A program made the position numbers and the translations under genes. Of a stretch of DNA of 64,000 nucleotides, positions 47,201-55,112 are shown piece by piece; the stretch's first letter is position 1, and each line of letters begins with the position of its first letter. The stretch lies in the NCBI RefSeq assembly GCF_001905825.1, contig NZ_LIVV01000001.1, positions 1,378,379 to 1,442,378 of the forward strand, given 5' to 3'. The notes under the pieces were generated by a model, which had not been told where the DNA came from, made no database searches, and saw only the letters and a program-made list of their open reading frames with translations. This DNA comes from Streptomyces sp. CB02009. Its GTDB lineage: Bacteria; Actinomycetota; Actinomycetes; Streptomycetales; Streptomycetaceae.

Positions 47201-48452
47201 CGCCGCCGGGCCCCGCGTTCCCCGCCGTACCCTCCCCGGCCGGCTGGCCGACGCGCCGCAGGGCACCTTCCTCGACCGCCGTATCGACGCGCTGTCCGGC
47301 GACGATCGCGGGATCGTCGCCCGGGGCGAGTACTTCTACGAGCCCGTGATCGAGGAGGCGTCGGGCTCCCGCATCAAGTTCGACGGACGCTGGTTCCTGA
47401 ACTTCGCCTCGTACAGCTACCTCGGCCTGATCGGGCACCCGTACATCGACGAGCAGGCGCTGCGCGCCGTCGAGCAGCACGGGACCGGCGCCCACGGCGT
47501 ACGACTCCTCGCCGGCACCCTGCACCTGCACCGCGAGCTGGAGCTGGCCCTCGCCCGCTTCCTCGGCGCGGAGGACGCCATCGTGTTCTCCAGCGGCTAC
47601 ATGGCGAACGTGGCCACGGTCGGCGCCCTCGTCGGCCCGGGCGACACCGTGATCGGCGACGTCTACAACCACGCCAGCATCCTGGACGGGTACCGGCTGT
47701 CCAACGCCAAGGTCGTCACCTACGCCCACAACGACCTCGCCGACCTCGAACGGGCCCTGCGCAAGGCGGGCGACGGCGGGCGCCTCGTGGTCACCGACGC
47801 GGTGTTCAGCATGGACGGCGACGTGGCCGACCTGCCCGGCATCCTGGAGCTGTGCGAGCGGTACGACGCTCCGCTGATGGTCGACGAGGCGCACAGCCTC
47901 GGCGTGCTGGGCGACACAGGGCGCGGCATCACCGAGCACTTCGGCATCGACCCGGACCGCGTCCACGTCAAGATGGGCACGCTCTCCAAGACCGTCCCGA
48001 GCGCCGGTGGTTACGTCGCCGGCTCCCGTGACCTGATCTTCGCGCTGAAGAACAACGCACGCGGCTGGATGTTCTCCGCGGCGGCCACGCCCGCCCAGGT
48101 GGCCGCGGCCAAGGCCGCCGTCGACGTGATGGCCGCCGCGCCGTCCCTCCCGCGTGAACTCCGGGCCAGGACCACCCGGTACCGGGACCAGCTGCACGCC
48201 CTGGGCTTCGACACGCTCGCCAGCGAGACGCCCGTCGTACCCCTGATCTGCTCCAGCGCCGACCAGGCCGTGGAGATGGCGCGGCTGTGCCAGCTGGACG
48301 GGCTCTTCGTCCAGCCGATCGTGTACCCGGCCGTGCCGCGGACCCTTCCCCGGCTGCGGACCATCGTCAACCTCAGCCACACCGAGGCCGACCTGGACGC
48401 GGCGGTCGTCACGCTCGAGAAGGCCGGCCGCGCCTGCGGCCTCATCCACTGA
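44223..48452 (+). CDS. PKS P5: DH-KR-ACP with C-terminal alpha-oxoamine synthase
   Basis: 1409 aa. It begins inside a DH domain: H18 in HRIGGVPVVP, D181 and Q185. KR with GGMGGIG near 561 and a Ser-Tyr-Asn set (FSSIAAVRANLGQSAYAAAN). ACP S814. After a long Pro/Ala linker the C-terminal 400 aa (about 1005-1405) are a PLP enzyme of the 8-amino-7-oxononanoate/5-aminolevulinate synthase family, with D1221 and H1224 in VDEAHSLG and the PLP lysine K1256 in GTLSKTVPSAGG. It should release the chain by decarboxylative condensation with an amino acid, giving an alpha-amino ketone; which amino acid is unknown. With the KS-AT end of P3 it makes the last module. A TTA codon lies at 45924-45926. GTG start overlaps the AlkC stop. 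Confidence 0.93.
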   Translation: MSARRITLRAADPLVADHRIGGVPVVPAAAQIDALISACAADLPDRVWQLEQIAFKTPLTVPGPAAAIEVAAVGEGRQAVRSLPSAPGAEPVEHSAARVSSTPLPPPRYVDVAALRAGCTQQVPPADMAAWRDASGISYGPAYRVVRSAHRGPGRMLLMLRAEDGADGGAVPPFVPPPLLDSVFQALGMLDDGSAGMCLPWYVGRLVARRRISGTVFALVERDETGDTGGGAVRGRAVVCSQQGETLLELDRITLKAAAPAAPAPTGDTVTAPVPAPRPAALPVAPVASVVPGGPAVSSVSTASPAPAEGERPGSGRTPEAAGRAVPTIEALVWRETAQATAGPARAADAVSPATATSATTTDTGAPPAGAERTVLLVAAHPPRETEGHRVVHLTPDQLVDEGLAALPDGTVPHDVVYVAPDGSADDAAAATKALQDVFALVRRLAARPPMPDLLIVTGTAHVVTEGDEVDPFMTALWGLGRTLRTEHPRSRVRLADLGSGPHRAGGAEDVDGAALWEALRRDDTELALRKGTWYEPVLLAAPPAPARDVRYRGGRFLITGGMGGIGLRVAEFLADQGCARLTLVGRTVPAQGEARERLDRLAERCDLEVVAADVRSPGESPAGPFDGVFHAAGVLRDGLARSLMPDRVDAVLGPKVGGTHVLADLVSGGEHPAFVVLFSSIAAVRANLGQSAYAAANGYMDGYAARRRAEGLPWYSLGWGLWTVGMGESIAPKAAAHGVAALTEDDGIALLHAALSRPPAHYVLSAANAKDASMTAVTPDAGLWPSLTLALGKVLHLDSVSAEDDLLELGLDSMMAVELAASLAADGLDVDPMAFFEHTRVGTLLTHLESLPRAAVQAPHPPIPALRESPYEAPAVPASPAPQAPTPVVRTQGLPPAPEPAPAQASNGFVPDWDRFRQTEPAPAAPAARTAPTPAPTPASAPTPTPTPARPFSPRTGPATTSVPAALPHQATVPHPAALPHPAVTPTPGTTPAAGPRVPRRTLPGRLADAPQGTFLDRRIDALSGDDRGIVARGEYFYEPVIEEASGSRIKFDGRWFLNFASYSYLGLIGHPYIDEQALRAVEQHGTGAHGVRLLAGTLHLHRELELALARFLGAEDAIVFSSGYMANVATVGALVGPGDTVIGDVYNHASILDGYRLSNAKVVTYAHNDLADLERALRKAGDGGRLVVTDAVFSMDGDVADLPGILELCERYDAPLMVDEAHSLGVLGDTGRGITEHFGIDPDRVHVKMGTLSKTVPSAGGYVAGSRDLIFALKNNARGWMFSAAATPAQVAAAKAAVDVMAAAPSLPRELRARTTRYRDQLHALGFDTLASETPVVPLICSSADQAVEMARLCQLDGLFVQPIVYPAVPRTLPRLRTIVNLSHTEADLDAAVVTLEKAGRACGLIH

Positions 48453-48555
48453 CCGACCACACCCGCGCGGCACCGCTCCCCGGCACGGGGGACCACCGCG
48501 CACCCGCACCGACCGACGCACCGACCGATGCACCGCGAGCAAGGGGGATCCGACC

Positions 48556-48858
48556 ATGACCGACACCACGGCGTTCTTCGGAGCGGTTCTGAAGACCATC
48601 GCCTCGACCCGCAACCACGACAGTGACCCGGCGGCGTTCGCGTCCGGAGTCGCGGAGCCGGCGGCGCGCATCCGCGCGTTGGAGAAGGAGATCGGCGAGA
48701 GGGGACTGACCCCTGCCGAGGCCGAGGAGATCCTCCGTCTGCTGGAGACGACGCTGAGCACCAAGCGCACACCCGACGAGGAGCGCGAGTACTACCTCCA
48801 GTACATCGAGAAGGTGTCCGGCGTCAGCCGCGCCTCGCTGGGAGTGTCCGGCTGGTGA
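48556..48858 (+). CDS. 100-aa protein of unknown function in the cluster
   Basis: A small, charged, mainly helical protein starting MTDTTAFFGAVLKTIASTRN and ending SRASLGVSGW. I do not recognise a family. It has a possible coiled-coil stretch (PAARIRALEKEIGERGLTPAEAEEILRLLE). AAGGGGG lies about 8 nt before the ATG, and the stop overlaps the GTG of the deacylase gene (GTGA), so it is expressed with it. Size and position suggest an accessory factor, perhaps a docking or scaffold protein for the assembly line or deacylase. Confidence 0.8.
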   Translation: MTDTTAFFGAVLKTIASTRNHDSDPAAFASGVAEPAARIRALEKEIGERGLTPAEAEEILRLLETTLSTKRTPDEEREYYLQYIEKVSGVSRASLGVSGW

Positions 48859-50024
48859 GCGGCTCCCGACTCGCGTGGTTCAGCCACGAGATCTGCTTCT
48901 GGCACGACCCCGGCGCCGGCTCGGGATACGTACCGGTCGGGCCCGGCGTCGAACCGCTGCGGCAGTTCGCGGTCGACCCGGACCTACGGCGTGCCGAGGG
49001 CCTGGTCAAGGCGACCGGGGTGATGGACCACTACTCGGCCCACACCCCGGCGCCCGCCACGGACGAGGAACTGCTCCTCGTCCACGTCCCCGGCCACATC
49101 GACCGGGTCGAGGCCGCCTCGGCAGCCGGTGCCGGCGACGCCGGCGTGTACGCGCACGTCAACTACCACAGCGCGCGGGCGGCCAGGCTCGCCGCCGGCG
49201 CCTGTGTCCAGGCCGCGACGGGCGTCCTGGACGGCAGGTTCGACCGCGCCTACTGCCTGGTGCGACCGCCCGGCCACCACGCCGAGCCCGACCGGGCGAT
49301 GGCGCTGTGCCTCTACAACAACCTGGCGGTGGCGGCCCGCGCGGCACAGTGCCACGGGGCACGGCGGGTGCTGATCCTCGACTGGGACGTGCACCACGGC
49401 AACGGCATCCAGCGCACCTTCTACGAGGACCCCGAAGTCCTGTACATCTCCGTCCACCAGGACGGGCTGTTCCCCGCCGCGTCCGGTCTCGTCATGGAGA
49501 CCGGCGCCGGCGAGGGAACGGGCAGCACGCTCAACGTGCCGCTGCCGGCCGGGTCGGGCCACGGCGCCTACCTCGCGGTCATGGAGCGGATCGTGGAGCC
49601 GGCGGCCCGCGCCTTCGGCCCGGACCTGATCCTGGTGGCGGCGGGCGTGGACGCGGGAGGCCACGACCCGATGGGCCGGATGATGTGCACCAGCCGGACC
49701 TTCCACGCCATGGCCTCGGCCATGGTCCGGCTCGCCGACGAACTGACGGGCGGCCGGGTCGTGTTCGCCCACGAGGGCGGCTACTCGGCGTGGTACCAGC
49801 CGATGCTGGTGCTCGGCACCGCCACCGGGATCGCCGGTCTGCCGACGCCCGAGGACCCGTTCCTGCACTCCCTGGAGCACCTTCCGGGGCAGCGCCTCCA
49901 GCGCCACCAGGAGCGGGTGATCCTGCACCTGGAGAAGCACCACCCGCTGCTGGCCGGCGGCGCGCCGGCCGGGCTGCCCGTGACGGCCGGACACGCCGTG
50001 TCCGGGGACGCGGGGCCGGGATGA
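48855..50024 (+). CDS. Histone-deacetylase-fold amidohydrolase
   Basis: 389 aa, zinc-dependent deacetylase superfamily (histone deacetylase / acetylpolyamine amidohydrolase). Active-site features are all present: the His pair H141-H142 in PPGHHAEP, zinc ligands D178 and H180 in DWDVHHGNG and D266 in GVDAGGHDPMG, and EGGYS near the end. In bacteria such enzymes remove acetyl or other small acyl groups from amines. Given the formyltransferase at the head of P1, removal of an N-formyl (or N-acyl) group from the product is an attractive role, but this is inference. No signal peptide. GTG start overlaps the small gene upstream; the stop overlaps the thioesterase ATG. Confidence 0.9.
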   Translation: MSGSRLAWFSHEICFWHDPGAGSGYVPVGPGVEPLRQFAVDPDLRRAEGLVKATGVMDHYSAHTPAPATDEELLLVHVPGHIDRVEAASAAGAGDAGVYAHVNYHSARAARLAAGACVQAATGVLDGRFDRAYCLVRPPGHHAEPDRAMALCLYNNLAVAARAAQCHGARRVLILDWDVHHGNGIQRTFYEDPEVLYISVHQDGLFPAASGLVMETGAGEGTGSTLNVPLPAGSGHGAYLAVMERIVEPAARAFGPDLILVAAGVDAGGHDPMGRMMCTSRTFHAMASAMVRLADELTGGRVVFAHEGGYSAWYQPMLVLGTATGIAGLPTPEDPFLHSLEHLPGQRLQRHQERVILHLEKHHPLLAGGAPAGLPVTAGHAVSGDAGPG

Positions 50025-50878
50025 GCGGCTGGTGGATGAAGGTCGGCAGCGGCGCCCGCCGTACCGCCGTGAGCGGCCCGGGGTACGCGCCCCGGGTCCG
50101 CCCGCGGTTCCGGCTGGTGGCGCTCCCGCACGCCGGGGGGTGGCCCTCCGCCTTCCGCTCCTGGTGGCAGGTGCTGTCGGAGGACGTCGAGTGCGTCGTG
50201 GCCCAGCTGCCCGGCCGGGGCGCGCGCATCGCCGAGCCGCCCATGAACCGGGTGGAGCCGATGATCGAGGCGCTCGCCGGCGAACTCGCCGAGCTGGAAC
50301 CGCTGCCCTACGCGGTCGTCGGGCACAGCTTCGGCAGCGTGCTCGGCTTCGAGCTCACCCGCGCGATGGAGGCCAAGGGCCTGCCTCCGGCCCGTCTCGC
50401 GGTGTCCGCGCGGCAGCCGCCGTGCTTCCCCAGCGAGCCGCCCTTCGCCCACCTCAGAACCGACGAGGAGCTGCTGACGCACCTGACGGACATCGGCGGG
50501 ATGTCCCCGGGGGTGAGGGACCGCGCCGACCTGATCGGCCCGTCGCTCCGGGCGATCCGCGCCGACCTGGAGGCGATGGAGACCTACCGGCGCCCCCGGT
50601 CCGGGGTCGCCTCCCCGATCCTCGCCCTCGGCGCCGTCGACGACCCGGTGGTGATCGGCGACCGGATGCACCTGTGGTCGCTGGAGACCTCCGGCTCCTT
50701 CGCGTACCGCACCTTCACAGGAGGCCACTTCTACCTCTACACCCCTGCCAACGCGGCCGCCGTCACGGCGCTTCTGCTGCCCGCCTCGACCCCGCCGCCT
50801 CCGGCGGCGCCCCTCATGCCTCTGCCCGGCGCCCGCGCCGGACAGCGACAAGTACGTCCCCGAAAGGAACACCGTTGA
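50021..50878 (+). CDS. Type II thioesterase
   Basis: 285 aa alpha/beta hydrolase. The motif LVALPHAGGWPSAFRSWW and the nucleophile S103 in GHSFGS, an Asp in GAVDDPVV and H236 in FTGGHFYLY are the catalytic signature of type II thioesterases. These free stalled or wrongly primed acyl groups from carrier proteins. P5 ends in an oxoamine synthase rather than a thioesterase, so this enzyme is more likely an editor than the releasing enzyme. ATG overlaps the upstream stop (ATGA); the stop overlaps the TTG of the MFS gene. A 30-aa Pro/Ala-rich tail follows the hydrolase fold. Confidence 0.9.
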   Translation: MSGWWMKVGSGARRTAVSGPGYAPRVRPRFRLVALPHAGGWPSAFRSWWQVLSEDVECVVAQLPGRGARIAEPPMNRVEPMIEALAGELAELEPLPYAVVGHSFGSVLGFELTRAMEAKGLPPARLAVSARQPPCFPSEPPFAHLRTDEELLTHLTDIGGMSPGVRDRADLIGPSLRAIRADLEAMETYRRPRSGVASPILALGAVDDPVVIGDRMHLWSLETSGSFAYRTFTGGHFYLYTPANAAAVTALLLPASTPPPPAAPLMPLPGARAGQRQVRPRKEHR

Positions 50879-52440
50879 CCACCGACGTCGACACCCCCGC
50901 ACAGGCCACGCCACGTGAGTGGCTGGGTCTGGCCGTCCTGGCCCTGCCGACCCTGCTGCTCTCCATCGACGTGAGCGTGCTGCACCTCGCCGTGCCGCAC
51001 ATCAGCGCGGCCCTGGACCCCTCCGCCTCCCAGATGCTGTGGATCATCGACATCTACGGCTTCCTGATCGCCGGCTTCCTGGTGACCATGGGAACCCTGG
51101 GAGACCGCATCGGCCGCCGCAAGCTGCTGCTGATCGGCGCGGCCGCGTTCGGCCTCGCCTCACTGGCGGCGGTCTACGCCGACGGCCCGGTCTCCCTGAT
51201 CGTGGCGCGGGCGGCGATGGGCCTCGCCGGGGCCACGCTGATGCCCTCCACGCTGGCCCTGATCATCAACATGTTCCAGGACGCGCGGCAGCGCGGTGTG
51301 GCCATCGCGGTCTGGGTCACGATGTTCTCCGTGGGCATCGCGCTCGGCCCGGTGGTGGGCGGCGCCATGCTGGAGTACTTCTGGTGGGGTTCGGTCTTCC
51401 TGCTCGGTGTGCCGATCATGGCGCTGCTCCTGGTGGCCGGCCCGATGCTGCTGCCGGAGTACCGTGACGAGGAGGCCGGCAGCCTCGACCTGACGAGCGT
51501 GGCCCTGTCGCTCGCCGCCATCCTCCCGGTGATCTACGGCCTCAAGGAGATCGCCAACGACGGCTTCGGCGCTGTGCCCGTCGCCGCCCTCGTCGTGGGC
51601 CTGGTCGTCGGTGTCCTCTTCGTCCGCCGCCAGCGGACCCTGGAGAACCCGCTGATGGACCTGGCGCTGTTCAGGACCGCCACCTTCCGCACCGCGCTCG
51701 TGACCCTGCTGCTCAGCATGCTGGTGGCGGGCGGCACGTACCTGATGGTGACCCAGTTCCTGCAGCTCGTCGGCGGCCTGAGCCCGATGAAGGCGGGCCT
51801 GTACCTGCTGCCGGCGGCGTTCGCGCTGATCGTCACCGCGGTGGTCTCCCCGATGGCGGCGAGCCGCTTCCGCCCCGCGTACGTGGTGGCGGTCGGCCTC
51901 CTCGTCTCGGGGGTCGGCCACCTGATGCTGAGCATGGCCGACAGCACCTCGGGCATCGCCCAGGTGGTGACCGGCTTCGCCTTCGTGTACGCCGGCGGCG
52001 GCCCGCTGATCGCACTGGGCACGGACATCGTGGTCGGGGCCGCCCCGCCGGAGCGGGCCGGCGGGGCCGCGGCCCTCTCGGAGACGAGCACCGAGCTCGG
52101 CATGGCGCTGGGCGTCGCGATCCTCGGCAGCCTCGGCGCCGCCCTCTACCACGCGGGCGTCAAGGTCCCGGAAGGGGCGCCGGACTACGCCGGTGACTCG
52201 CTGGCCGGGGCGGTCGACGCCGCGCAGGGCCTGTCCGCCGAGGCGGCCTCCGGGCTGCTGGCCTCCGCGCGTGAGGCGTTCACCGACGGCCTGAACGTCA
52301 TCGGCGGCATCGGGGCCGCTGTCGCGGTCGCCTCCGCCGTACTCGTGGCCGCCGTCGTGAAGCTGCCCGCCACGGGTGGCCAGGCCGACGAGTCGGACGG
52401 TGCGGCGGAAGCCGCGCCGGTCGTGGCCGCGGAGAAGTAA
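50875..52440 (+). CDS. MFS drug/H+ antiporter, 14-TM DHA2 type
   Basis: 521 aa, about 14 hydrophobic segments. Motif A is GTLGDRIGRRKLLLIG, and motif C is GIALGPVVGGAM, both typical of DHA2/QacA-type exporters. The start is a TTG at 50875 preceded by GAAAGGA and overlapping the thioesterase stop (TTGA). As the last gene of the operon, before a strong terminator, it probably exports the cluster's product and adds to self-resistance. Confidence 0.92.
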   Translation: MTTDVDTPAQATPREWLGLAVLALPTLLLSIDVSVLHLAVPHISAALDPSASQMLWIIDIYGFLIAGFLVTMGTLGDRIGRRKLLLIGAAAFGLASLAAVYADGPVSLIVARAAMGLAGATLMPSTLALIINMFQDARQRGVAIAVWVTMFSVGIALGPVVGGAMLEYFWWGSVFLLGVPIMALLLVAGPMLLPEYRDEEAGSLDLTSVALSLAAILPVIYGLKEIANDGFGAVPVAALVVGLVVGVLFVRRQRTLENPLMDLALFRTATFRTALVTLLLSMLVAGGTYLMVTQFLQLVGGLSPMKAGLYLLPAAFALIVTAVVSPMAASRFRPAYVVAVGLLVSGVGHLMLSMADSTSGIAQVVTGFAFVYAGGGPLIALGTDIVVGAAPPERAGGAAALSETSTELGMALGVAILGSLGAALYHAGVKVPEGAPDYAGDSLAGAVDAAQGLSAEAASGLLASAREAFTDGLNVIGGIGAAVAVASAVLVAAVVKLPATGGQADESDGAAEAAPVVAAEK

Positions 52441-52470
52441 GAGCACGTCCCGCCCCTCAAGGGCGGACCG

Positions 52471-52506
52471 AGTTCGGCCCGCGTCCTCCTGGACGCGGGC
52501 CGAACT
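52471..52506 (+). terminator. Strong terminator at the right end of the cluster
   Basis: Perfect 16-bp stem (52471-52486 and 52491-52506) with a tcct loop, 30 nt after the MFS stop and directly before the end of the convergent VOC gene. It marks the end of the biosynthetic operon. Confidence 0.9.
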
Positions 52507-52507
52507 G

Positions 52508-52948
52508 TCATGCCCCGGTGCTGGAGCCGGCCGCGTACGCGTCGGCGTAGTCGGCCGTGGGAGGGATGGGGGTGATGACGTCCACCAGGACGCCGTCGGG
52601 GGCGGCGACGATGAAGTGGCGCTGCCCGAAGTCCTCGCTCCGCAGCTCCAGAGCGACCCGGAGCCCCGCGCGCCGCACCAGCCGGTCGTACTCGGCGTCC
52701 ACGTCCGTCACCTCGAAGTTGAGGAGGAGACCGCCGGCCGGACGGCGGTGCCCCTCGGGAATCGTGGGGTGGTCGGCGGAGACCAGGGCCAGTTCGTGGA
52801 AGGGCGGTTCGGGCCGGCGCAGGCTGACGTACCAGTCACTCGTATAGGTCGTCTCGAAGCCGAAGTGCGTGCGGTAGAAGGCCACGGCCTCTTCGAGGGC
52901 TTCGGTGCAGATCACCGGATAGAAGCTGGTCAGGGTCGAGGAGGTCAT
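52508..52948 (-). CDS. VOC family (glyoxalase/bleomycin-resistance fold) protein
   Basis: 146 aa from ATG 52948; an upstream TTG (52993) would add 15 residues. The fold reads [31 protein letters not shown], then [22 protein letters not shown], and ends [15 protein letters not shown], the usual beta-alpha-beta-beta-beta pair of VOC proteins. VOC members include dioxygenases, epimerases and drug-binding resistance proteins; function is not clear. It may belong with the VOC gene on the other side of 53000, from which it is transcribed divergently. Confidence 0.78.
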   Translation of the reverse strand: MTSSTLTSFYPVICTEALEEAVAFYRTHFGFETTYTSDWYVSLRRPEPPFHELALVSADHPTIPEGHRRPAGGLLLNFEVTDVDAEYDRLVRRAGLRVALELRSEDFGQRHFIVAAPDGVLVDVITPIPPTADYADAYAAGSSTGA

Positions 52949-53068
52949 CGTGGCACCGTTCCGATCGCGAGATACGTCCGTTCGGTTCCTCAACGACCCT
53001 CGCCCCCCGGCGTCACGCCGGGGCGTGTCCTGGGCGCCGCCCGCTCGTTGCCCCTCTCAAGGGCGCGT

Positions 53069-53116
53069 TGACATACCTGCGGTACGCCCTTAGCGTCATT
53101 TGACCTACCGTTGGTA
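53069..53116 (+). promoter_or_regulatory. Promoter with two TACC-N3-GGTA palindromes
   Basis: Two 11-bp dyads, TACCTGCGGTA (53074-53084) and TACCGTTGGTA (53106-53116), are centred 32 bp apart, about three helix turns. The first overlaps a TTGACA -35-like hexamer at 53069-53074. They lie between the divergent VOC genes. They are typical of TetR-family operators, and a TetR gene is 0.4 kb away. Confidence 0.65.
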
Positions 53117-53483
53117 TGTGAGCGGAGCCGTCTCGATGATAACCAGCCTGTGTCCGGTGATCTGCACGTCGCGCATGGACCAGACCCGCAGCTTCTACGG
53201 AAGACTCTTCGGACTCACCGTCGCCTACGCGACCCCCTGGTACACCGCGCTGGCCCGGACGGGGGAGAGGCGCCCCACGCTCGCCCTCCTCGACCACACC
53301 CACCCCGCCCTGCCCGAGGCGTTCCGCACGCCGATGCGCGCGGTCCGGATCACCCTCGACGTGGAGGACCGCCCCGGGCTGTGGGAGAGCCTCACCGCCG
53401 ACGGAGCCGTACGGGCCGACGACCTGCGGCACGGCTCCCTGATCGACCCCAACGGCGTCCGGATCGACATCCAGGTGGCCTGA
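53100..53483 (+). CDS. VOC family protein, second copy
   Basis: 127 aa or 115 aa: GTG/ATG choices exist and the start near 53136 (MITSLCPVICTSRMDQ) is the better one by alignment with the neighbouring VOC protein. Features: SFYGRLFGLTVAYATPWYTALARTG, then VRITLDVEDRPGLWESLTADG and HGSLIDPNGVRIDIQVA. Same fold as the divergent gene at 52508. Function unknown; probably under the paired TACC-N3-GGTA sites, one of which lies inside the 5' end of the longer reading. Confidence 0.75.
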   Translation: MTYRWYVSGAVSMITSLCPVICTSRMDQTRSFYGRLFGLTVAYATPWYTALARTGERRPTLALLDHTHPALPEAFRTPMRAVRITLDVEDRPGLWESLTADGAVRADDLRHGSLIDPNGVRIDIQVA

Positions 53484-53502
53484 CCGGCGACCTGACCGGC
53501 CG

Positions 53503-54096
53503 TCACGTCGCCCGCAGCGCCTCCAGAAGCCGCGTCAGCGCGTGCCGGGTGGCCTCCAGATCGGCGGAGTCCTCCGAGGAAGCCAGCCACAACGCGGCCT
53601 CGTTCATCGCTCCCGAGAGCAGATGCGTCAGCGGCGCCGCGGGCTGCGCCGGGATGACGCCCTCGGCGATCAGGGTCTCGAGGGCGTCGGCGAGGTGCCG
53701 GCCCGAGGTGGCCGCGGTCATCGCCCGCCAGCTCGGCCAGCCGAGCACCGCCGGTCCGTCCACCAGCATCACGCGCTGGACCGAAGGATTCGTGGTGGCG
53801 TCGAGGAACGCCTGGCAGCCCGAGGCGAGTTGGCTCCAGGAGTCCTTCTCGGCGTCCGCCGTCGCCGCGACGTACGCGGCCACCTCCTCCTGGACCTCTT
53901 CCAATACGGCCTGGAAGAGGGCGCTCTTGCTTTCGAAGTGGTGGTAGAGCGCACCCTTGGTCACGCCGGCCGCCTCGACGACCTGCGACAGGTTGACGGC
54001 GGCGTACCCGTGCGTCGAGAACAGCCGTCTGCTCTCGCTCAACAGGGTGTGCCGCGTCTGCTCGCGCTGCAGCGCCCGGACCCCACTTCCCATCAT
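53503..54096 (-). CDS. TetR family transcriptional regulator
   Basis: 197 aa. The N-terminal helix-turn-helix is clear: TLLSESRRLFSTHGYAAVNLSQVVEAAGVTKGALYHHFESKSALFQAVLEE. The C-terminal ligand domain is variable. Two consecutive ATG codons (54096 and 54093) follow an AGGGGG box; the second has better spacing. It ends 20 bp from the convergent VOC gene. It is a good candidate to bind the two TACC-N3-GGTA dyads at 53074 and 53106 and repress the VOC genes; a drug-like ligand is possible. Confidence 0.92.
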   Translation of the reverse strand: MMGSGVRALQREQTRHTLLSESRRLFSTHGYAAVNLSQVVEAAGVTKGALYHHFESKSALFQAVLEEVQEEVAAYVAATADAEKDSWSQLASGCQAFLDATTNPSVQRVMLVDGPAVLGWPSWRAMTAATSGRHLADALETLIAEGVIPAQPAAPLTHLLSGAMNEAALWLASSEDSADLEATRHALTRLLEALRAT

Positions 54097-54230
54097 GCCC
54101 CCTATTTCCCGCCTGACTAGCCGAAAGCTTGCCCATACGGTACTTCGTGACCGCGCGAGGAGGCAGATGGCCACGAGGGCTGGGCCCGGCCGCAGACGCA
54201 AGACGCGGATGTGCTGCTCCCGTGACGTCG

Positions 54231-54836
54231 TCAGCCGGGGATGCTCAGCGGAGGGTGCTCGAGCACACGGGGCTTGTACTCGACGAGCTGGATGCGACCG
54301 TCGAAGGTGCGGTGCTCGGTCATCTCGAGGGCGACATCCGGATAGCCGTCGTAGATGCGTTCTTCGCCGGTGGCCCCGGTGATCACCGGGAACAGCACGA
54401 CCCGGAACCGGTCGACGAGCCCGGCCCGCAGCAGGGACCGGGACAGGGCGAGGCTGCCGATCGTGCTGAGGAGTCCCGAACCACTCGACTTCATGGCCCG
54501 CACCGCCTCGACGGCATCGTCCCTGACGAGCGTCGAGTTGGCCCACGTCAGCGGCGCCTCCAGTGAAGAGGAGAACACCACTTTGGAGGCTTGGGTGAGC
54601 TCGTCGACGGACGCCTCCTCCTCGGGCCGGAACTCGTCCTGCCCCTCCGGGACCTTGCCGGCGGCGAAGCCCGACATCAGACGGTAGGTGTTCGCCCCCA
54701 TCAGATAGGTGACCTCGGGCTGCTCCTCGAGCCACGCGAGGTACTCCGGCCCCTCAAGACCCCAGAACCCGGGCCATCCCTCGCCCGAGGCGTAGCCGTC
54801 GAGGGAGGTGATGAAGTCGACGAGAAGCTCTGACAT
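54231..54836 (-). CDS. Dihydrofolate-reductase-like protein (RibD C-terminal domain)
   Basis: 201 aa with the pattern MSELLVDFITSLDGYASG, then YLMGANTYRLMSGF, KVVFSSSLEAPLTWANSTLV and a glycine-rich GLLSTIGSLALSRSLLRAGLVDRFRVVLFPVITG. This is the RibD-C/DHFR-like family, NADPH-dependent reductases of mostly unknown substrate common in actinomycetes. It is upstream of the TetR gene on the same strand and may be cotranscribed with it. No link to the biosynthetic cluster is evident. Confidence 0.88.
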   Translation of the reverse strand: MSELLVDFITSLDGYASGEGWPGFWGLEGPEYLAWLEEQPEVTYLMGANTYRLMSGFAAGKVPEGQDEFRPEEEASVDELTQASKVVFSSSLEAPLTWANSTLVRDDAVEAVRAMKSSGSGLLSTIGSLALSRSLLRAGLVDRFRVVLFPVITGATGEERIYDGYPDVALEMTEHRTFDGRIQLVEYKPRVLEHPPLSIPG

Positions 54837-55112
54837 GGCGATGTCCTTCCTAGGGTTGTCATGAGCTTGGACCGGCCGGGCGACAGGAACTCATCGGCCG
54901 CGCGGCGAAACCCCGAGAAACACCTGAGGCTGCAGCCGATCGGTCCAGCGCGAGGACCGACGACCACCGACGGCGGGCACCTGGAGCCGTCCGTCGCGGG
55001 TCCGGTACACCTCAGCCCTCCGTACGCACCTGCTGCTCGCGGTATGAAAGGGATCATCCCGGGCACCCGAGTGAGGGAGGGAGACGGATCCCTCCCGACT
55101 CAGTGAGGTGGT

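Noticed and set aside
50032..50878. Alternative + frame overlapping the thioesterase, fused to the MFS protein
   Set aside because: The real MFS start is TTG 50875 with a GAAAGGA box; the upstream frame is a shadow of the thioesterase.
53097..54735. Longer TetR reading frame starting at 54735
   Set aside because: The first ~213 codons overlap the DHFR-like gene on the same strand and are not protein-like; the HTH follows ATG 54096/54093.
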